Below, in pieces: positions 35,116-46,229 of a stretch of 64,000 bases of DNA. The translations under genes were made by a program, and so were the position numbers. The DNA lies in assembly GCA_917880885.1 (NCBI GenBank), contig OU862920.1, positions 36,987,019 to 37,051,018 of the forward strand. The letters run 5' to 3'. How positions within the stretch are numbered: position 1 is the stretch's first letter; each line of letters starts with the position of its first letter. The stretch is from Limnephilus marmoratus (Eukaryota; Arthropoda; Insecta; Trichoptera; Limnephilidae). The notes beneath the pieces are model-generated. The model made no database searches. It had not been told where the DNA came from and saw only the letters and a list, made by a program, of their open reading frames with translations.

Positions 35116-35774
35116 AAAGAAGAACCTAACTAGCGAACGAACCATTGTTCATATATCATGTGTAGATGAGAAAATGTATTAAGAGGGAATAACCAGATAC
35201 AACCGGAAATACGTCATTTTTAAATAAAATTCTAGACGTATTGACTTTTTTCTACCAAAAAGTATAAATCTATTTCAGAAATTGTTCTTTTGTCTAGTAA
35301 AAGTATGTTTAAAATTTTGAGAAAAACGGTTTATTTTTAGTTTAATAAGGTTATACAGTAGGTCGTTAGCAGATTTGTTAATTTTTCAAACCAATTTTTT
35401 TATTATGCAACACACATTTCAAATTATATAATCGTGCAGTAAAATAAACCAACAAATTATCTAGGAAAGCCACTTTTCAGAAGTTAAAATTTAGTTCAAA
35501 TTAAATCTTAAAAAAATAGATCCGGGGACGTGTTTTGTGACGAAAATATTTCAGTTTGTCTATTTATTTACGGTCTTAACAAACCAACATATATCAGTTT
35601 TTTTTTACATTTTTATTTTGCTTAGACGTTATTGAAAAATTATAAATACTTAGGTATATATTGTTAAAAGGATCGGCTCGATGAAACAGTTCAATTATTG
35701 AACCTTCTATGGACCGCATGCCCCTGGGTTCTAGTTTCTATTATTACCTTTGTTTAAAATACTGATTTTTTTAA

Positions 35775-36030
35775 AAGTGAAAGCACCGTTGTGATTTGAA
35801 ACTCGATGATACGGAAACGAGTGATACTAAAAAAAAACAAACGCATAGGTACATCTACAGGATTTAACCTGCGAGAGAATACCTACGTACCGTACCTGCG
35901 AAGCGTCGCGCTCTCTCAAGCTGCGCCCATTGGCCGTTTTGATTATGAGCTCCCTTTTTAAGGTTATTGGTTAAGATTGTATGGGTGAAGGATTCACTTC
36001 TACCGCGTGTGAACTGCACTCAATTTTTCG
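35775..36030 (-). mobile_element. R-family repeat, diverged
   Basis: Inverted copy with agtgaaagcaccgttgtgat on the left, acaggatttaacctgcgaga in the centre and cttctaccgcgtgtgaactg on the right. The centre (35895-35985) has been replaced by unrelated sequence. Confidence 0.75.
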
Positions 36031-36889
36031 ATGTTTTAAATGTAAAAACTACTGAAAAAATTGAATGCTACAAAATATAATCTACATCTTATTTTTAGCT
36101 TTCTAGCATAATAAAAGTCACCAGCCGCCCTGCAAACCACGACCCAGATTCGAATAAAAACAAAGATAGGCCGACCATTAGAATATAACTAATCAAAATG
36201 GCGCTGATCATCAGATTGTGTCTATAAAATGTAGCAATCAGTCAAATAATTATTATATAGCCATAGATTTGGATTTTTTTGAAAATTATTTATTTTTTTA
36301 TTTTTTTAATTTCATAAAATTTTTGTTAGTTACAGATATTTGTTTTTTTGGCTACCACACTCATGTCCGTGTTATGGTAGTCGTACATTTAATATTAAAT
36401 ACAATTTAATAAATACTTTTTTATTAAAACAGATGATTAAATATACTAAATAGAAATTAAGAAATATTTAAAAGTAAGTGAAAAATAAAGAGAAAAAAGA
36501 TCATATTTTAAAGAAAAGTAGAAATATAAAGGAAAATTCAATTTTGAAATACCAAAATTAATAAAGATTAAATGTTAGGAACTCAAGTGTTCTATACAAA
36601 TATATAAATTAAAACATATAAGTATATAAATTAAAATTAAAAAATAAATAAAATTTAGTGAAAAAACTAAGAGAAAAAAATAACATTTTAAAGAAAAATA
36701 GAAATAAAAATGGAAATTAAAATTTTGAAATGCAAAAATTAATAATTAAAATGTGGTGTTAAGAACTCATGAATTCTTTAAAGTACGCTCGTCCACTTTC
36801 GAAAATCCAATGTTGTACACGTATTATAAAAAGAGAATTAGAATTACTTGACTTTATGTCAGTACTCAAAGCATTATATATTTTAGGAG

Positions 36890-37550
36890 CGATGAACCAG
36901 AATTATCGTTGAGCGAATGAGGTTTTAGTTTTTGGGATCACGCAACCCAGGTTTGATGAAAAGCGGGTGTGTGCTTGATGTTGTGGAGCGATTAGTAGAT
37001 TATTTTTTCGTATATAACAAATGCTTGTTTTAGTAAATAGCTGTCGAATATCCAAGACCCTGATTTTTGCAAAGAGTTCATTTGAGGGATGAGTAGGTTG
37101 ACATTTAAATATAATTCTCAGAATTAGTTTTTGAACTAAAATAATTGGTCTAATAATGGTTTCAGCACAACCACCCCATTCCACTATACCGTATGTTGCT
37201 ATGGATTGGAAAAGGGCAAAGTATACCAACGCTTTTTAGAGTCTGTAAATCTAAGATAGACCTAAGGGAGCAGAATATATGGTAGAGTTTACGAATTTTT
37301 TTTACTGTGTCACCGATGTGAGCTTCCCAACGTAGTTGGTTGTCTATGATTATTCCCAAATATTTAACTACTTTTGATGATTTGAGGGTCGAACACGTAC
37401 AATTAATATTAAATGTGGTTTCTGGATTTAGAATGATTATAAATCTAACAAACTGCAGCAGACACCAGTCATTTATATTCTGGTTCCACGGAGTTAGAAT
37501 TATCTGACATTTGTAGGTATTATGTCTTTTTTCCACATATTTAGCTCTTT
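36890..37550 (-). pseudogene. Non-LTR reverse transcriptase C-terminal fragment, frameshifted
   Basis: On the minus strand one frame reads VVKYLGIIIDNQLRWEAHIG and DTVKKIRKLYHIFCSLRSIL, which is the thumb region (K-Y-L-G-(I/V)-x-(I/L)-D) of jockey-type reverse transcriptases. After a frameshift near 37230 another frame continues YFALFQSIATYGIVEWGGCA and ends PKTKTSFAQR. The palm domain is missing. AT-rich low-complexity DNA (36240-36880) lies on the 3' side. Confidence 0.78.
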
Positions 37551-38170
37551 TCTAACTCTTTTCTACGTCATCGGTTAATCCGTTAAAGTGGCCAGAATTT
37601 TAAGACTCTGTCTTAGATATTTGAGAAAGATGAAACCAAAATGAAGCCACTGCTTAATGAATGTATATTTCTAAGTACCTTTCCATAAAAGGAAGAATTC
37701 CACAAACCTTTCAGAAAGGTTCAACGGTGTTTTTTCAAACGTTGACACCCCTGGCTAACGGCGCTGGGTGCAAATATTTACAAAGCGTAGTAGTATTATA
37801 CAGATTATTTTCTTTTTTTTATTATTTCATAAAGAACAATCCGCCAGTTCGACGAAGGGCGTTGCTAGGCAACACAAGCGAGTGTATATATTTTTTTACA
37901 TCCCTCTACAAACGTATATTTGCATCTGAAATTTTTGCAGATTTTTTTGTTGTTGCAGAAACTGGTTTTGGTTGATTATTGGTCTTCAAATGCGTTGCTC
38001 AACGGACTGAGCCCCAAATTTCACATTAATCTTATACATACATCACTCTTACTTTGACACCATTAAATTAAGGGTGTTTGCTATAATATGATACAAATAC
38101 TTATTCAAGACTAAAGGGGCGATGGAGGTATAAGGTAAAGAGGAGAAAGGTGGGTAACAGTAGCACACAC

Positions 38171-38300
38171 CTGGCAGCGAGTCGCAGCAGAGGGTTGGCT
38201 CTCCTCCTTCGGGGGTCAGATCGCCCACAGTATTTGCTGCCCCAATCGACCAGTTGGAGAAGCTCCGGGAGTCGGCGGTGCTGCTGTGCACGAGAGGCAT
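38171..38300 (-). CDS. Probable coding exon beginning MPLVHSSTADSRSFSNW
   Basis: A strong acceptor, ttgctttgcag (AG at 38302-38301), is followed by a 130-nt frame in phase 0: MPLVHSSTADSRSFSNWSIG, then AANTVGDLTPEGGEPTLCCD, SLP, ending with one base before the donor gtgtgt (38170-38169). The composition is coding-like and far less AT-rich than the flanks, with no similarity to the repeats around it. The ending phase fits either the 26622 or the 11861 exon, so it may be a distal 5' coding exon of Hk. I do not recognise the sequence as a domain; it is Ser/Thr-rich and probably disordered. The first codon is ATG, but the good acceptor directly before it argues for an internal exon. Confidence 0.65.
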
Positions 38301-38499
38301 CTGCAAAGCAACAAAATATTTCAATTTCGTTAAGGAGAAGCAACAATCCAAAAATGTGTACATTCTCAGTTAGGGCTTCCAATCCCGCAGCCTGAATTCA
38401 ATCTCGGTATTTGCGGGACTACGAATTTTCAATCCCGCGGGATCTCGGTATTTGCGGGATCCCGCGTATTTAAAATATTCTCATTTATATAAGGCAAAT

Positions 38500-38865
38500 A
38501 AAACAATGAATTAATCAACTCCACATTTATTTACGTACATATTACTATTAATATGAGATCAATCAAATTACACCGTTTATTTGTAACAAAAAAAGAATGA
38601 ATTAATCAACTAACAACACATTTATTAACGTTTTACTATTAGTAGTATTAGTAGAGATCAATCAAATTACTCCGTTTATTTATCACAAAAACCCCATGAA
38701 TTATCAACTAACTCCATATTTATTTAAGTATTACTACTAGTATGAGATCAATCAAATTACACCGTTTATTTATCACACAAAAAGAGTGATTTAATCAACT
38801 AACTCCACATTTATTTACGTGTTACTATTAGTATGAGATCAATCAAATTAGACCGTTTTTTCTTC
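38500..38865. repeat. Tandem array of 90-99-bp units inside the hAT element
   Basis: The motif gagatcaatcaaatta begins at 38555, 38654, 38744 and 38835. Each unit also contains ccgtttattt and aatcaactaactcca. The array sits between the left end and the transposase remnant, so it moved with, or expanded in, the element. Confidence 0.9.
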
Positions 38866-38963
38866 ACTAAAAACAGTAACAAATACTGAATAAAAAACAA
38901 AACAAATCTTCTTCAAAAAATACATAAGAAAATTAAAAAAAATTAAAAAACACACATGTTACT

Positions 38964-39130
38964 TTAATTATTAAGTTTGTTAGCTTTTAACTGAAAATGT
39001 TTCCGAAGGAAACACAACATGTCCAAACTGTCGTCTGCCAAACTACTGCGAATTTTAGACGCATTGTAGCTTGTAGCCAGCAGCAGAAAATGCCCTTTCG
39101 GCTTCCACACGTGTGGGCGGTATTCCTTTT
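38964..39130 (-). pseudogene. hAT transposase dimerization-domain remnant
   Basis: The minus strand reads GIPPTRVEAERAFSAAG, then after a small frame change SKIRSSLADDSLDMLCFLRK to a stop after LNN. P-x-(S/T)-x-x-x-E-R-x-F-S-x-A-G ... L-x-x-x-x-(L/V) is the hAT C-terminal dimerization motif. The catalytic core and BED zinc finger are absent. Non-autonomous. Confidence 0.85.
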
Positions 39131-39679
39131 AAGGATTTGTAAGTGAATGAAAGATATTTTCCCATTGACCCCCAGATTCATAGAGAGTAATTTCTTTTTT
39201 ATAATGGAGTCAAAAACATTCGCTCGAGACGGTGACGGACAAAGTACATTACATGCTGACGATATAGTTAACTCTAACTACTGTTGCAATGTAAGATCAA
39301 GACCGGAACCCGATGTTGGAACATCTACTGTGACGTTTCATTTAGATCAGCCTCTTTGCCGCCATTGCTCTCATATGAATTAAAAAGGCTTTTTTTCAGT
39401 CCCGCAAATCCCGCGGATCCCGCGCCCGTAATCCCGCATCACGCGGGATTGGAAAATGGCGCGGGATCCGGGTTTGGAAGCCCTATTCTCAGTTTGCCTT
39501 ATATCACCACGAATACAAGTAATAGGCATAAAAATCGCTTGGAAAATGGAGTCAAAAACGCTCGATTTCTGATGCAAAAGAGGTTTTTATTTTATTCTGT
39601 AAATATTTTATAACAACCAAAAAATAAGTTAATCGAGGGAAACTGTCACAGATAATCTCAGCTATAAGATTTTTCTTAA

Positions 39680-40464
39680 CCCTAGATTCATAACCATTCG
39701 TCCCACAGACCGCGTAAAACGTAAATTTGTTTCTAGTGTCTCGAGTGAATGAGATAGAATGATGACCTCTCAAGTACCATCCTAGATCGCTTGTTCATTA
39801 GTAACGCGGCCTCGCAGTGACGTCTTGTGCACAAGTTATAGACCTTTGAACGTCTGGGAGACGAATGTTTATGAATAATGAATAGTGTAACTTTTCACCC
39901 TTTGGAAGATGGCCTTTATGCTTCTTCTAAGGCATATTCAACATGGCAATAATAAAGTCATACGTAATAGGTAATATACGTGCATAATAATGTGAAACTA
40001 AGCCGAAAACCAACAAGCAGACGATGTTTCGGAGAAGTTGACCGTTCGTAAAAGACACGAAATGCCAACTTTGAAGAGATGCCTAAAAAGGAAAATCACC
40101 GAAGTTTTAGGTGAAACGCCTACCATTGCCACACCTGGTCCAAGTGGTACTCAAAAAAAGGTTTGTGGTGGTTATTGTGATTATAAAAAACGGCGTATGA
40201 CAAGGTTCCAATGCATGCAATGCAAAAAGTATATGTGCATGTGCATGGCCACCATCGCGGCCTCATATGTGTGGAATGTACCGATGAAATTTAATTTTAA
40301 CTCATTTATTTTTTTTGTTAACTAATTAAACATATTAAAGAGTGCCATACTTAACTTATTTATTTTATTTACAAGTACCCCAAAACTCGTCACTTAAATT
40401 TAGTCGTCTGTGAGATGAATGTTTATAAATAATGCTCCTCTTAGATAAAGTTATGAATCTAGGG
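39680..40464 (+). mobile_element. Deleted piggyBac-like transposon with TTAA target sites
   Basis: The ends are CCCTAGATTCATAAC (39680-39694) and its exact inverse (40450-40464), flanked on both sides by TTAA (39676-39679, 40465-40468), the hallmark of piggyBac insertion. A subterminal ATTCRTCYCACAGAC motif occurs near both ends, and a related inverted segment lies at about 39853. Only the C-terminal zinc-binding tail of the transposase is present. Confidence 0.93.
40040..40295 (+). pseudogene. piggyBac transposase C-terminal cysteine-rich domain, frameshifted
   Basis: The reading frame gives KRHEMPTLKRCLKRKITEVL, GPSGTQKKVCGGYC, then DYKKRRMTRFQCMQCKKYMC. Near 40230 the expected pattern continues in another frame as HGHHRGLICVECTDEI and a stop. 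C-x2-C pairs with an intervening His cluster form the RING/PHD-like cysteine-rich domain that lets piggyBac transposases recognise their ends. All catalytic (DDD) sequence is deleted. Confidence 0.82.
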
Positions 40465-41053
40465 TTAAAGATGTTTCTTATGTGCGTTCATACATTTATA
40501 GTTAACATTTAAAATTTTATTCTACTCACAAAAAATTTATTGAAACTACAGGAAAAGCTTAATTTTTCCAAAGTACATTATAAACTATTCATAATATAAA
40601 GCAAGTCGTATTAAAGATTAATCTAAAACAGCAATTTCACGCTTCGCCTCAAACTTGCAACTCTAAATATATGTTACAACAGAGGACATGCAGAAGAGAG
40701 ACTTTAAAGGTAGTTGCGGACATAAAAATCCATTACATTATGGTATATGGAGGTGCGCACACACAGATAACAGAAACCAAGGGTGCGCACAAGATAGGCT
40801 TTGTAATCGGTACAAATTTTTTTAATTGCACACTTTGTTTTTTTTTATTTTTTTTTTTTTTTTTTATTTGTTACTATCAAGCTCACATGATTTGTACAAC
40901 ACCATTTTAAACGAAGTTTTTCTTTTATGAATTCAATAATATTATTATTTTATTTATAAAAAACAGTTTAGGTGAAACAGCAGAATTATAAGCAAGTAAT
41001 TATAATTGCACAGCAGAATTTTTTTATAAATACATTTCTTTCAATTAAATAAT

Positions 41054-41240
41054 ATTATCTTATATATTAAAATGAATCGCTGAATGTGTTGCTAAATGCA
41101 CCAAAAAATGCAAAAACTGCACCAAATTGGATAATTCTTTTTTTTGTGTGTTCGTTATTGTCGGGACAAGGTTTATATAAAACTTCCGGTAAGCTCTGGC
41201 ATTACGAAAATAAATAAAAAATGCTATTGGTGGCACTCGA
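41054..41240 (+). mobile_element. Helitron-like fragment
   Basis: TCTTATATATTAAAATGAAT followed by CGCTGAATGTGTTGCTAA resembles the TC-initiated 5' ends common to insect Helitrons, and CTTCCGGTAAGCTCTG lies downstream. No hairpin-CTRR 3' terminus was found. The call rests on resemblance to remembered consensus ends. Confidence 0.35.
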
Positions 41241-41269
41241 GGTTTGAAAACTGAATGCATGGAAAGCGG

Positions 41270-41530
41270 GAGGGAGGAAGAGATGGGGGAGGGGGTAGGA
41301 TGGGGGTGGGGAGAGGAGGGAGGGGGAAAGGGGGAGGGGGAGGGGGTAGGATGGGGGTGGGGAGAGGAGGGAGGGGGAAAGGGGGAGGGGGAGGTGCGAG
41401 GGAGGAGGGGGGAGGGCGGTGAAAAAGGGGGGGGGAGGGGGAGGGGGGAGGGGAGTGGCGAGGGGGGGGAGGGGGAGGGGCGAGGGGGGAGGTGGAGGAA
41501 GCGGAGGAGGCGGAGGAGGCGGAGTGGGAA
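41270..41530 (+). repeat. Polypurine G-rich block with a duplicated 64-bp-like segment
   Basis: Almost pure G/A for about 260 bp, with many G3-G6 runs. The segment gggtaggatgggggtgggga occurs twice (starts near 41293 and 41346) with the same downstream sequence. The strand could form G-quadruplexes or triplex. The frame across it is open only because of its composition. Confidence 0.9.
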
Positions 41531-41694
41531 CCCCCCTTATACCTAGTTAAAAGGAAACCTAGGAAAAAGCTAGTTATGAATATATAAAAAGAAAATCTTT
41601 AAATGTTATATAAGGTGTGTTAAAATGTAAGTAGTTTATAACGATTTGTGTAGCTCTTTTTTTGTGAAAAATCACCTCAAAGGCGCTGTGCAAA

Positions 41695-42080
41695 AAAAAT
41701 CATATGTGTGCAGTTAACACGCGGTGGAAGAGAATCCTTCAGAAAACTAAGCTTTGAGAGAATGAGACGAATGCAGAGTATCAGGATTAGGATGATTGTG
41801 GGGTTTATTTATTATAATATTGTTACCAATTTTAAAAATTATTTTACATTTTATTCTACGAAGCACCGCACAAAGAGGAGGTCGATAGACTACGAAGCGC
41901 CGCACAAAGATGGCACCGATTGGTCTATCCCATTCTCTCGTAGTAGCCTATAGATATATGTACTTGTTTAGCAATCCTATAGATATATGTACTTGTGTTT
42001 GTCTCTTTTAGTGTCGCTCGTGTCCGTTTCATCGAATTTCAAATCACAACGGTGATAAAGAAGTTTTCACTTCAAATTCC
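41695..42080 (+). mobile_element. R-family repeat, long subtype
   Basis: Direct copy starting gtgtgcagttaacacgcggt and ending cggtgataaagaagttttca. It contains the 115-bp insert shared with 32180-32510 and a local duplication of gaagcaccgcacaaagagg and of ctatagatatatgtacttg. Confidence 0.85.
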
Positions 42081-42119
42081 AATTTCCTATCCTACTACTA
42101 ACTTACTGAATCTGTTATA

Positions 42120-42320
42120 ACAACTTTTTATGTCAGTATTCCCAACTGCTCTGGTCTGGAGCCGGTGTGGTATATTTTGAGTCGGAAGGTAGTGGGGAGG
42201 GGAACGATGTGGAAAAGAGGGAGGTGGGGAAGTATCTGGCTATTCAGATCTTGTTATCAAAAACGGCTAAAGCCCAAACAACGTTTCAATTCAGAGTGGT
42301 GAATATTTCCACAATGGAAA
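42120..42320 (+). mobile_element. SINE-like 3' body fragment
   Basis: Matches the 3' part of the 22500-23125 repeat and the 49740 fragment: ggtagtggggaggggaacga, tctggctattcagatcttg, aacaacgtttcaattcagag. No tRNA-like head. Confidence 0.45.
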
Positions 42321-42623
42321 CTTATAACGCAATTACCAGTAATTAATGTATAAGTATGTATCTACAATGCATCACCAATAGGCGCAATGCTGTGCAAAAA
42401 TGTACACATTATTGACTGAGCTTAGCGAAATCCTGTTTTAACTCGACCATTAGACATTTTATCGTGTTTATTACGTTCCGTTTCCGGTTCAAGATGGTGG
42501 CCGTGTTGGATACTTCCTTTTCATACCACTAGAGTTCGCATAAGCGCGAATCTTACTACCAGCTGTCTACGACAATTCTTTTAACAAACTGTGAAAGTTT
42601 GTAAAAATAGTCATCATTGAGAT

Positions 42624-42992
42624 GGTTCACGGCGAGTTCATCGAAAATCAATTCATCGAAAGCAAATTCATCGAAAACGAGTTCATCGAAAACCGAATGA
42701 TCAATTTAATGATTTGGTTTTCGATTCATCGAAAAAAAATATTTTGTAGATATATATTGAGAGAAATGCCGAGCGGACCGGGAAATTTATATATTAAAAA
42801 ATTGATAATAAAACTTTGGACAAGGAGACTAACCTAACCTAACCTTTTTTTCGATGAATTGGCGAATCGATGAAATGATCATTCGATGAATTGGTTTTCG
42901 ATGAATTTGTTGTCGATGAGCTCGTTTTCGATGAACTCGGTTTCGATGAACTCGTTTTCGATGAATTTGCTTTCGATGAACTCGTCTATTAC
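42624..42992. mobile_element. Foldback transposon with GTTCATCGAAAA arms and a CCTAA core
   Basis: The left arm has tandem agttcatcgaaaa units (42634-42700); the right arm has the inverse, ttttcgatgaact (42848-42985). Ends GGTTCACGGCGAGTTCATCG and (inverse) GGTAATAGACGAGTTCATCG match. Flanks are CATTGAGAT (42615-42623) and CATTCAGAT (42993-43001): a 9-bp duplication with one change. A short CCTAA run (42830-42845) lies internally. The same architecture as the element at 16823 but with different repeat units. Confidence 0.82.
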
Positions 42993-43204
42993 CATTCAGA
43001 TAGTGCCATTTCTTTGAGTAAATCGTGTAGTTCCTTATTTAAAATTTAAAAAAATAAGTGTTTCGTAAAATAATTATGCTTTATTTACTTATTTATTGAT
43101 TTTCATGTTGGTAGGCATACCTACGGCACAAATGTGCCTATTACAGAATTAACTTAATATTCGCGTAGTACGAAAACATTAAGAATGCAACAGTAAAGAG
43201 TCAT

Positions 43205-43615
43205 TATCATCATCACTATTGGCTCTACAACCCCCGGTGGGTCTTGGCCTCCTAAAGAATCTTCCTCCACTCATCTCGGTTTTGTGCCAGCTCTCTCCAG
43301 TTTAGAAGCTCCAAGATATATATGTCTTTGAGGTCGTTGTCGCTCTATCTTAGTCTTAGCCTTCCCAGGCTCCTTCGCCCTATTGGTCTTGAGTTCAGCA
43401 GGGACTTTGGTGCTTGATGCTCGGTCATTCTCTCCACATGACCCAGCCACCGAAGTCTTCCCAGTTTTATGAATTTTGAGACGTTTAGCTCCTAAAACAA
43501 AGTATAGAGCTCATTGTTATAACGTCTGCGCAAAAATCCATTTTCTAGAACCGGTCCGAAGATGTGCCTTAAAATTTTTCTTTCAAAAACGTCCAGTGCT
43601 CACTCATTCCTCTTA
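43205..43615 (-). pseudogene. RTE-like non-LTR retrotransposon C-terminal remnant
   Basis: The minus strand reads LDVFERKILRHIFGPVLENG and RRRYNNELYTLF. Past a stop it continues KFIKLGRLRWLGHVERMTEH, then NWRELAQNRDEWRKIL. The F-E-R-K-I-L-R-x-I-F-G-P ... R-L-R-W-x-G-H-V-x-R-M ... W-R series is characteristic of the terminal region of RTE-type and related insect reverse transcriptases. Several stops are present, so it is an old copy. Confidence 0.8.
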
Positions 43616-44384
43616 GTTAGTAAAAGAGCAAAATGTAGTAAACCTACTTACAGATCTTTTGATTTCGAAAGAATTTTGTTTTTGGTTTTGATTTACTAAA
43701 TAAGAGGAAATTAGAAACATACTTTTTTGAATGCTATTTGTAAAGCTATTCACAGAACTACTCTAGTTTATATTTATTAGGTAGATTAAACAGTATCATA
43801 TTTGCCTTGCAGGCCACTTTACTGTTTATTACGTTCAATGTTTATTAGAGAATTTTATGTATAAGTTTTGCACGCGGCGGGCATTATATTGGAAACACTG
43901 TACATTGAATGTTATTGAGGTGCTATTTTAAAACACGTCTATTTGAATTTCGATTTTGTATTGTTGAAATTGAAAATTAAACCACTTCCCGACATCCGAT
44001 CGACATGAAACTCTGCAGTATGACTCGTTGCCGATGACATTGCATTCTTTGGTGGCAAAACTCACGAGTATACACGCATTTCTCTGAAATTGTATAATAC
44101 TATAGCGCAACTAGGTCGTGCCGTTCGATGCATTTGAAAGTTGAAACACTTTCACTATATAATAAAAACAGATGAATTATAGTTAAAAAAAAACGAGTGT
44201 GCTTTAGACCACGCGACTGAAGTAAAACTTCACTAACTTAAAAAAAAATCTTACGTAAAATCTTCCTCTCACACTTCCGTTCGCCTCGCTCGACCGTTCA
44301 CCTCGCCCGATCACAATTTTCGTAACTCTCTCGTCACGCGTTCACCCGTTAACTCCCCAAGTCAAGCGTGCCTATTACTTCAAA

Positions 44385-44615
44385 AATCAGATTGTGCAAT
44401 TCACACGCGATAGAAGTAAAGTGAAACCTTCAGAAAACTTAAGAGTGGGGAGACTACGAAGCACCGCACAAAGAGGAGACCGATTATACCATCTCATTCT
44501 CTCGCTGGATAAATCTTAGAGATTTACGCGTTTGTCTCTTTTTAGTGTCGGTATTTTTCGTTTCATCGAGTTTCTAATCACAACGGTGCTAAAGAAGTTT
44601 CACTTGAAAAAACTT
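44385..44615 (+). mobile_element. R-family repeat
   Basis: Direct full-length copy: attgtgcaattcacacgcga, gaagcaccgcacaaagagga, gtttgtctctttttagtgtc, caacggtgctaaagaagttt. Confidence 0.9.
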
Positions 44616-44934
44616 TGTCTTTACGGGTTAATTTTTACAAGTTGGGATCTTGCGACCGCCAAACAAAGCATAATGTAGTTGGCTACGATTTTAGATACGG
44701 CTGATGATTGATAATAAGTTTTGGCGGTCATATTAATTGAATCTTCGGCTCTTTGTTCGGCGGATGGTGATCATATTCTATGCTTATTGTAAAACAGGCA
44801 CTAACCATCATATCTCCGAACACTTTAATAACACCTAACGAACTTGTTTAGAAATCAGAAAAATATAGGACTCGTATACGACTACTAACACAAAAATTCT
44901 GATAAAAAAGTTACATTTTTTAACAACAAGTAAG

Positions 44935-45515
44935 TAACCCCGGGAACCATTTATAAGATAACCAACACCCCTGCCATAGGTCACTTCAAGTGAGGTTTGT
45001 CCAGGTCTTGGCGACGAATTCGTCTGCCCACCAGCTGCACGGTAGGCCAGATCGGGAGAGAATGGTTGTGGGAGTCGCCTTGAAACGCAGTGAGAGGGAT
45101 GGATTCACACGTCCATCACTCCAGGACCTCCAGATTCCTACCACCCCTAATTCCCTTTTCCTTCCCAGAACTTCCACGCCTTCCTTTCCTAAAAAGACCA
45201 TCCACACAGCATCCCTAAAGAATGCAATTCCTGTGTGGAGCTAATGAAAAAAAGACTCATTTAGACTTTTGATCTCTCCAGCCGGACTCACTCGATTCAT
45301 TGCCTTGCACGGCAGTGGGAGGAATAGATTCAGTCACTTCTGAACACACTGCCTTCAGATTCCTACCCACCATCCCATACCCTTTTTCTTCTCAAAACTT
45401 CATCTCCTTACTTTCCCTAAAAAAATCCTCCAACAGCATCCTTTAAGTTGACATAGGCCTTAAGGGAAATTGTTTTTCCTCAGGGCCTCTGTATGGAGCT
45501 AATTTAAAAAATAAA
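44935..45515 (+). mobile_element. P-family interspersed repeat, tandem double copy
   Basis: The first copy runs from ccaacacccctgccataggt (44960) to ctgtgtggagctaatgaaaa (45230). The second, 5'-truncated copy runs from about 45262 (gactttTGATCTCTCCAGCC region) to ctgtatggagctaatttaaa (45485). Two 3' ends in a row suggest one copy inserted at the tail of another. Confidence 0.7.
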
Positions 45516-46229
45516 TATATTTTTGGAAGATGGTCGTATTAAGGGAATTATAAAAGGGTATACAGATAGCAAAATGCAAATTGAATATTTAGAATATGTA
45601 GGAAAAGTGTTAGTAAGTGTGCAATTAGAAATTAAAATTTATTTATTCGTCACCTTCACTGCATTTAAGTTCCCTGCATTAATTGAACAAATGTAAGATA
45701 TTAATAAATGATGCCATAAAATTAACTTGCATTTATTGAAAAATAGTAATAATTTGTTATCTTGGCAATCTTGTCGCTGTCTTTTCTTTGATTTTCACAA
45801 AATGCAAATAAGTAAAATTTCAAAAAAAAATTGATATCCCTGCGAATTTTGTGAATCGTTGAATGATCGAATTAGTCGACGTTAACTGTCAATTATTATT
45901 GCCGTTTGCAGGGGTACTTGCGGAAGTCGACTAATCAGTCTGCTTTGTCCTGTCATTCCCATATTTTTTTGACCTGCTAACCACTGAAGCTTCTTTTTGC
46001 CCCAATATGGCACTATTTAAAATAGCTCGGATTGCTTTGCTTCCAGTTTTAGGCAAATTTTCCCTAGATGCATTTATTTTGAACTTATTAAAATGATTTT
46101 TTTGGGCGGAAAATGTTAAAAATGATCACCAAAAAATCACGTGCATTCGGAGGAAAAAGTTTAAAATTGGTCTGTCGCTTGGGTGGTTACTGTAAAAAAT
46201 ATGCTTAAATATAGTCGATTTGAACTAAT
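45516..46229. other. No recognised features
   Basis: AT-rich spacer between two P-family copies; nothing supported. Confidence 0.5.

Larger units (their letters stand above)
38371..39485 (-). mobile_element. Deleted hAT transposon with perfect 8-bp target duplication
   Basis: The ends are TAGGGCTTCC (38371-38380) and its exact inverse (39476-39485). The 8-bp sequence TTCTCAGT flanks both sides (38363-38370 and 39486-39493), diagnostic of hAT insertion. Subterminal regions are rich in GCGGGAT repeats. Only the end of the transposase gene survives (38964-39130, minus), together with an internal array of about 90-bp units. Confidence 0.95.

Noticed and set aside
41244..41546. Gly/Glu/Arg-rich frame
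   Set aside because: Stays open only because the DNA is almost pure purine; no start context, splice sites or homology.
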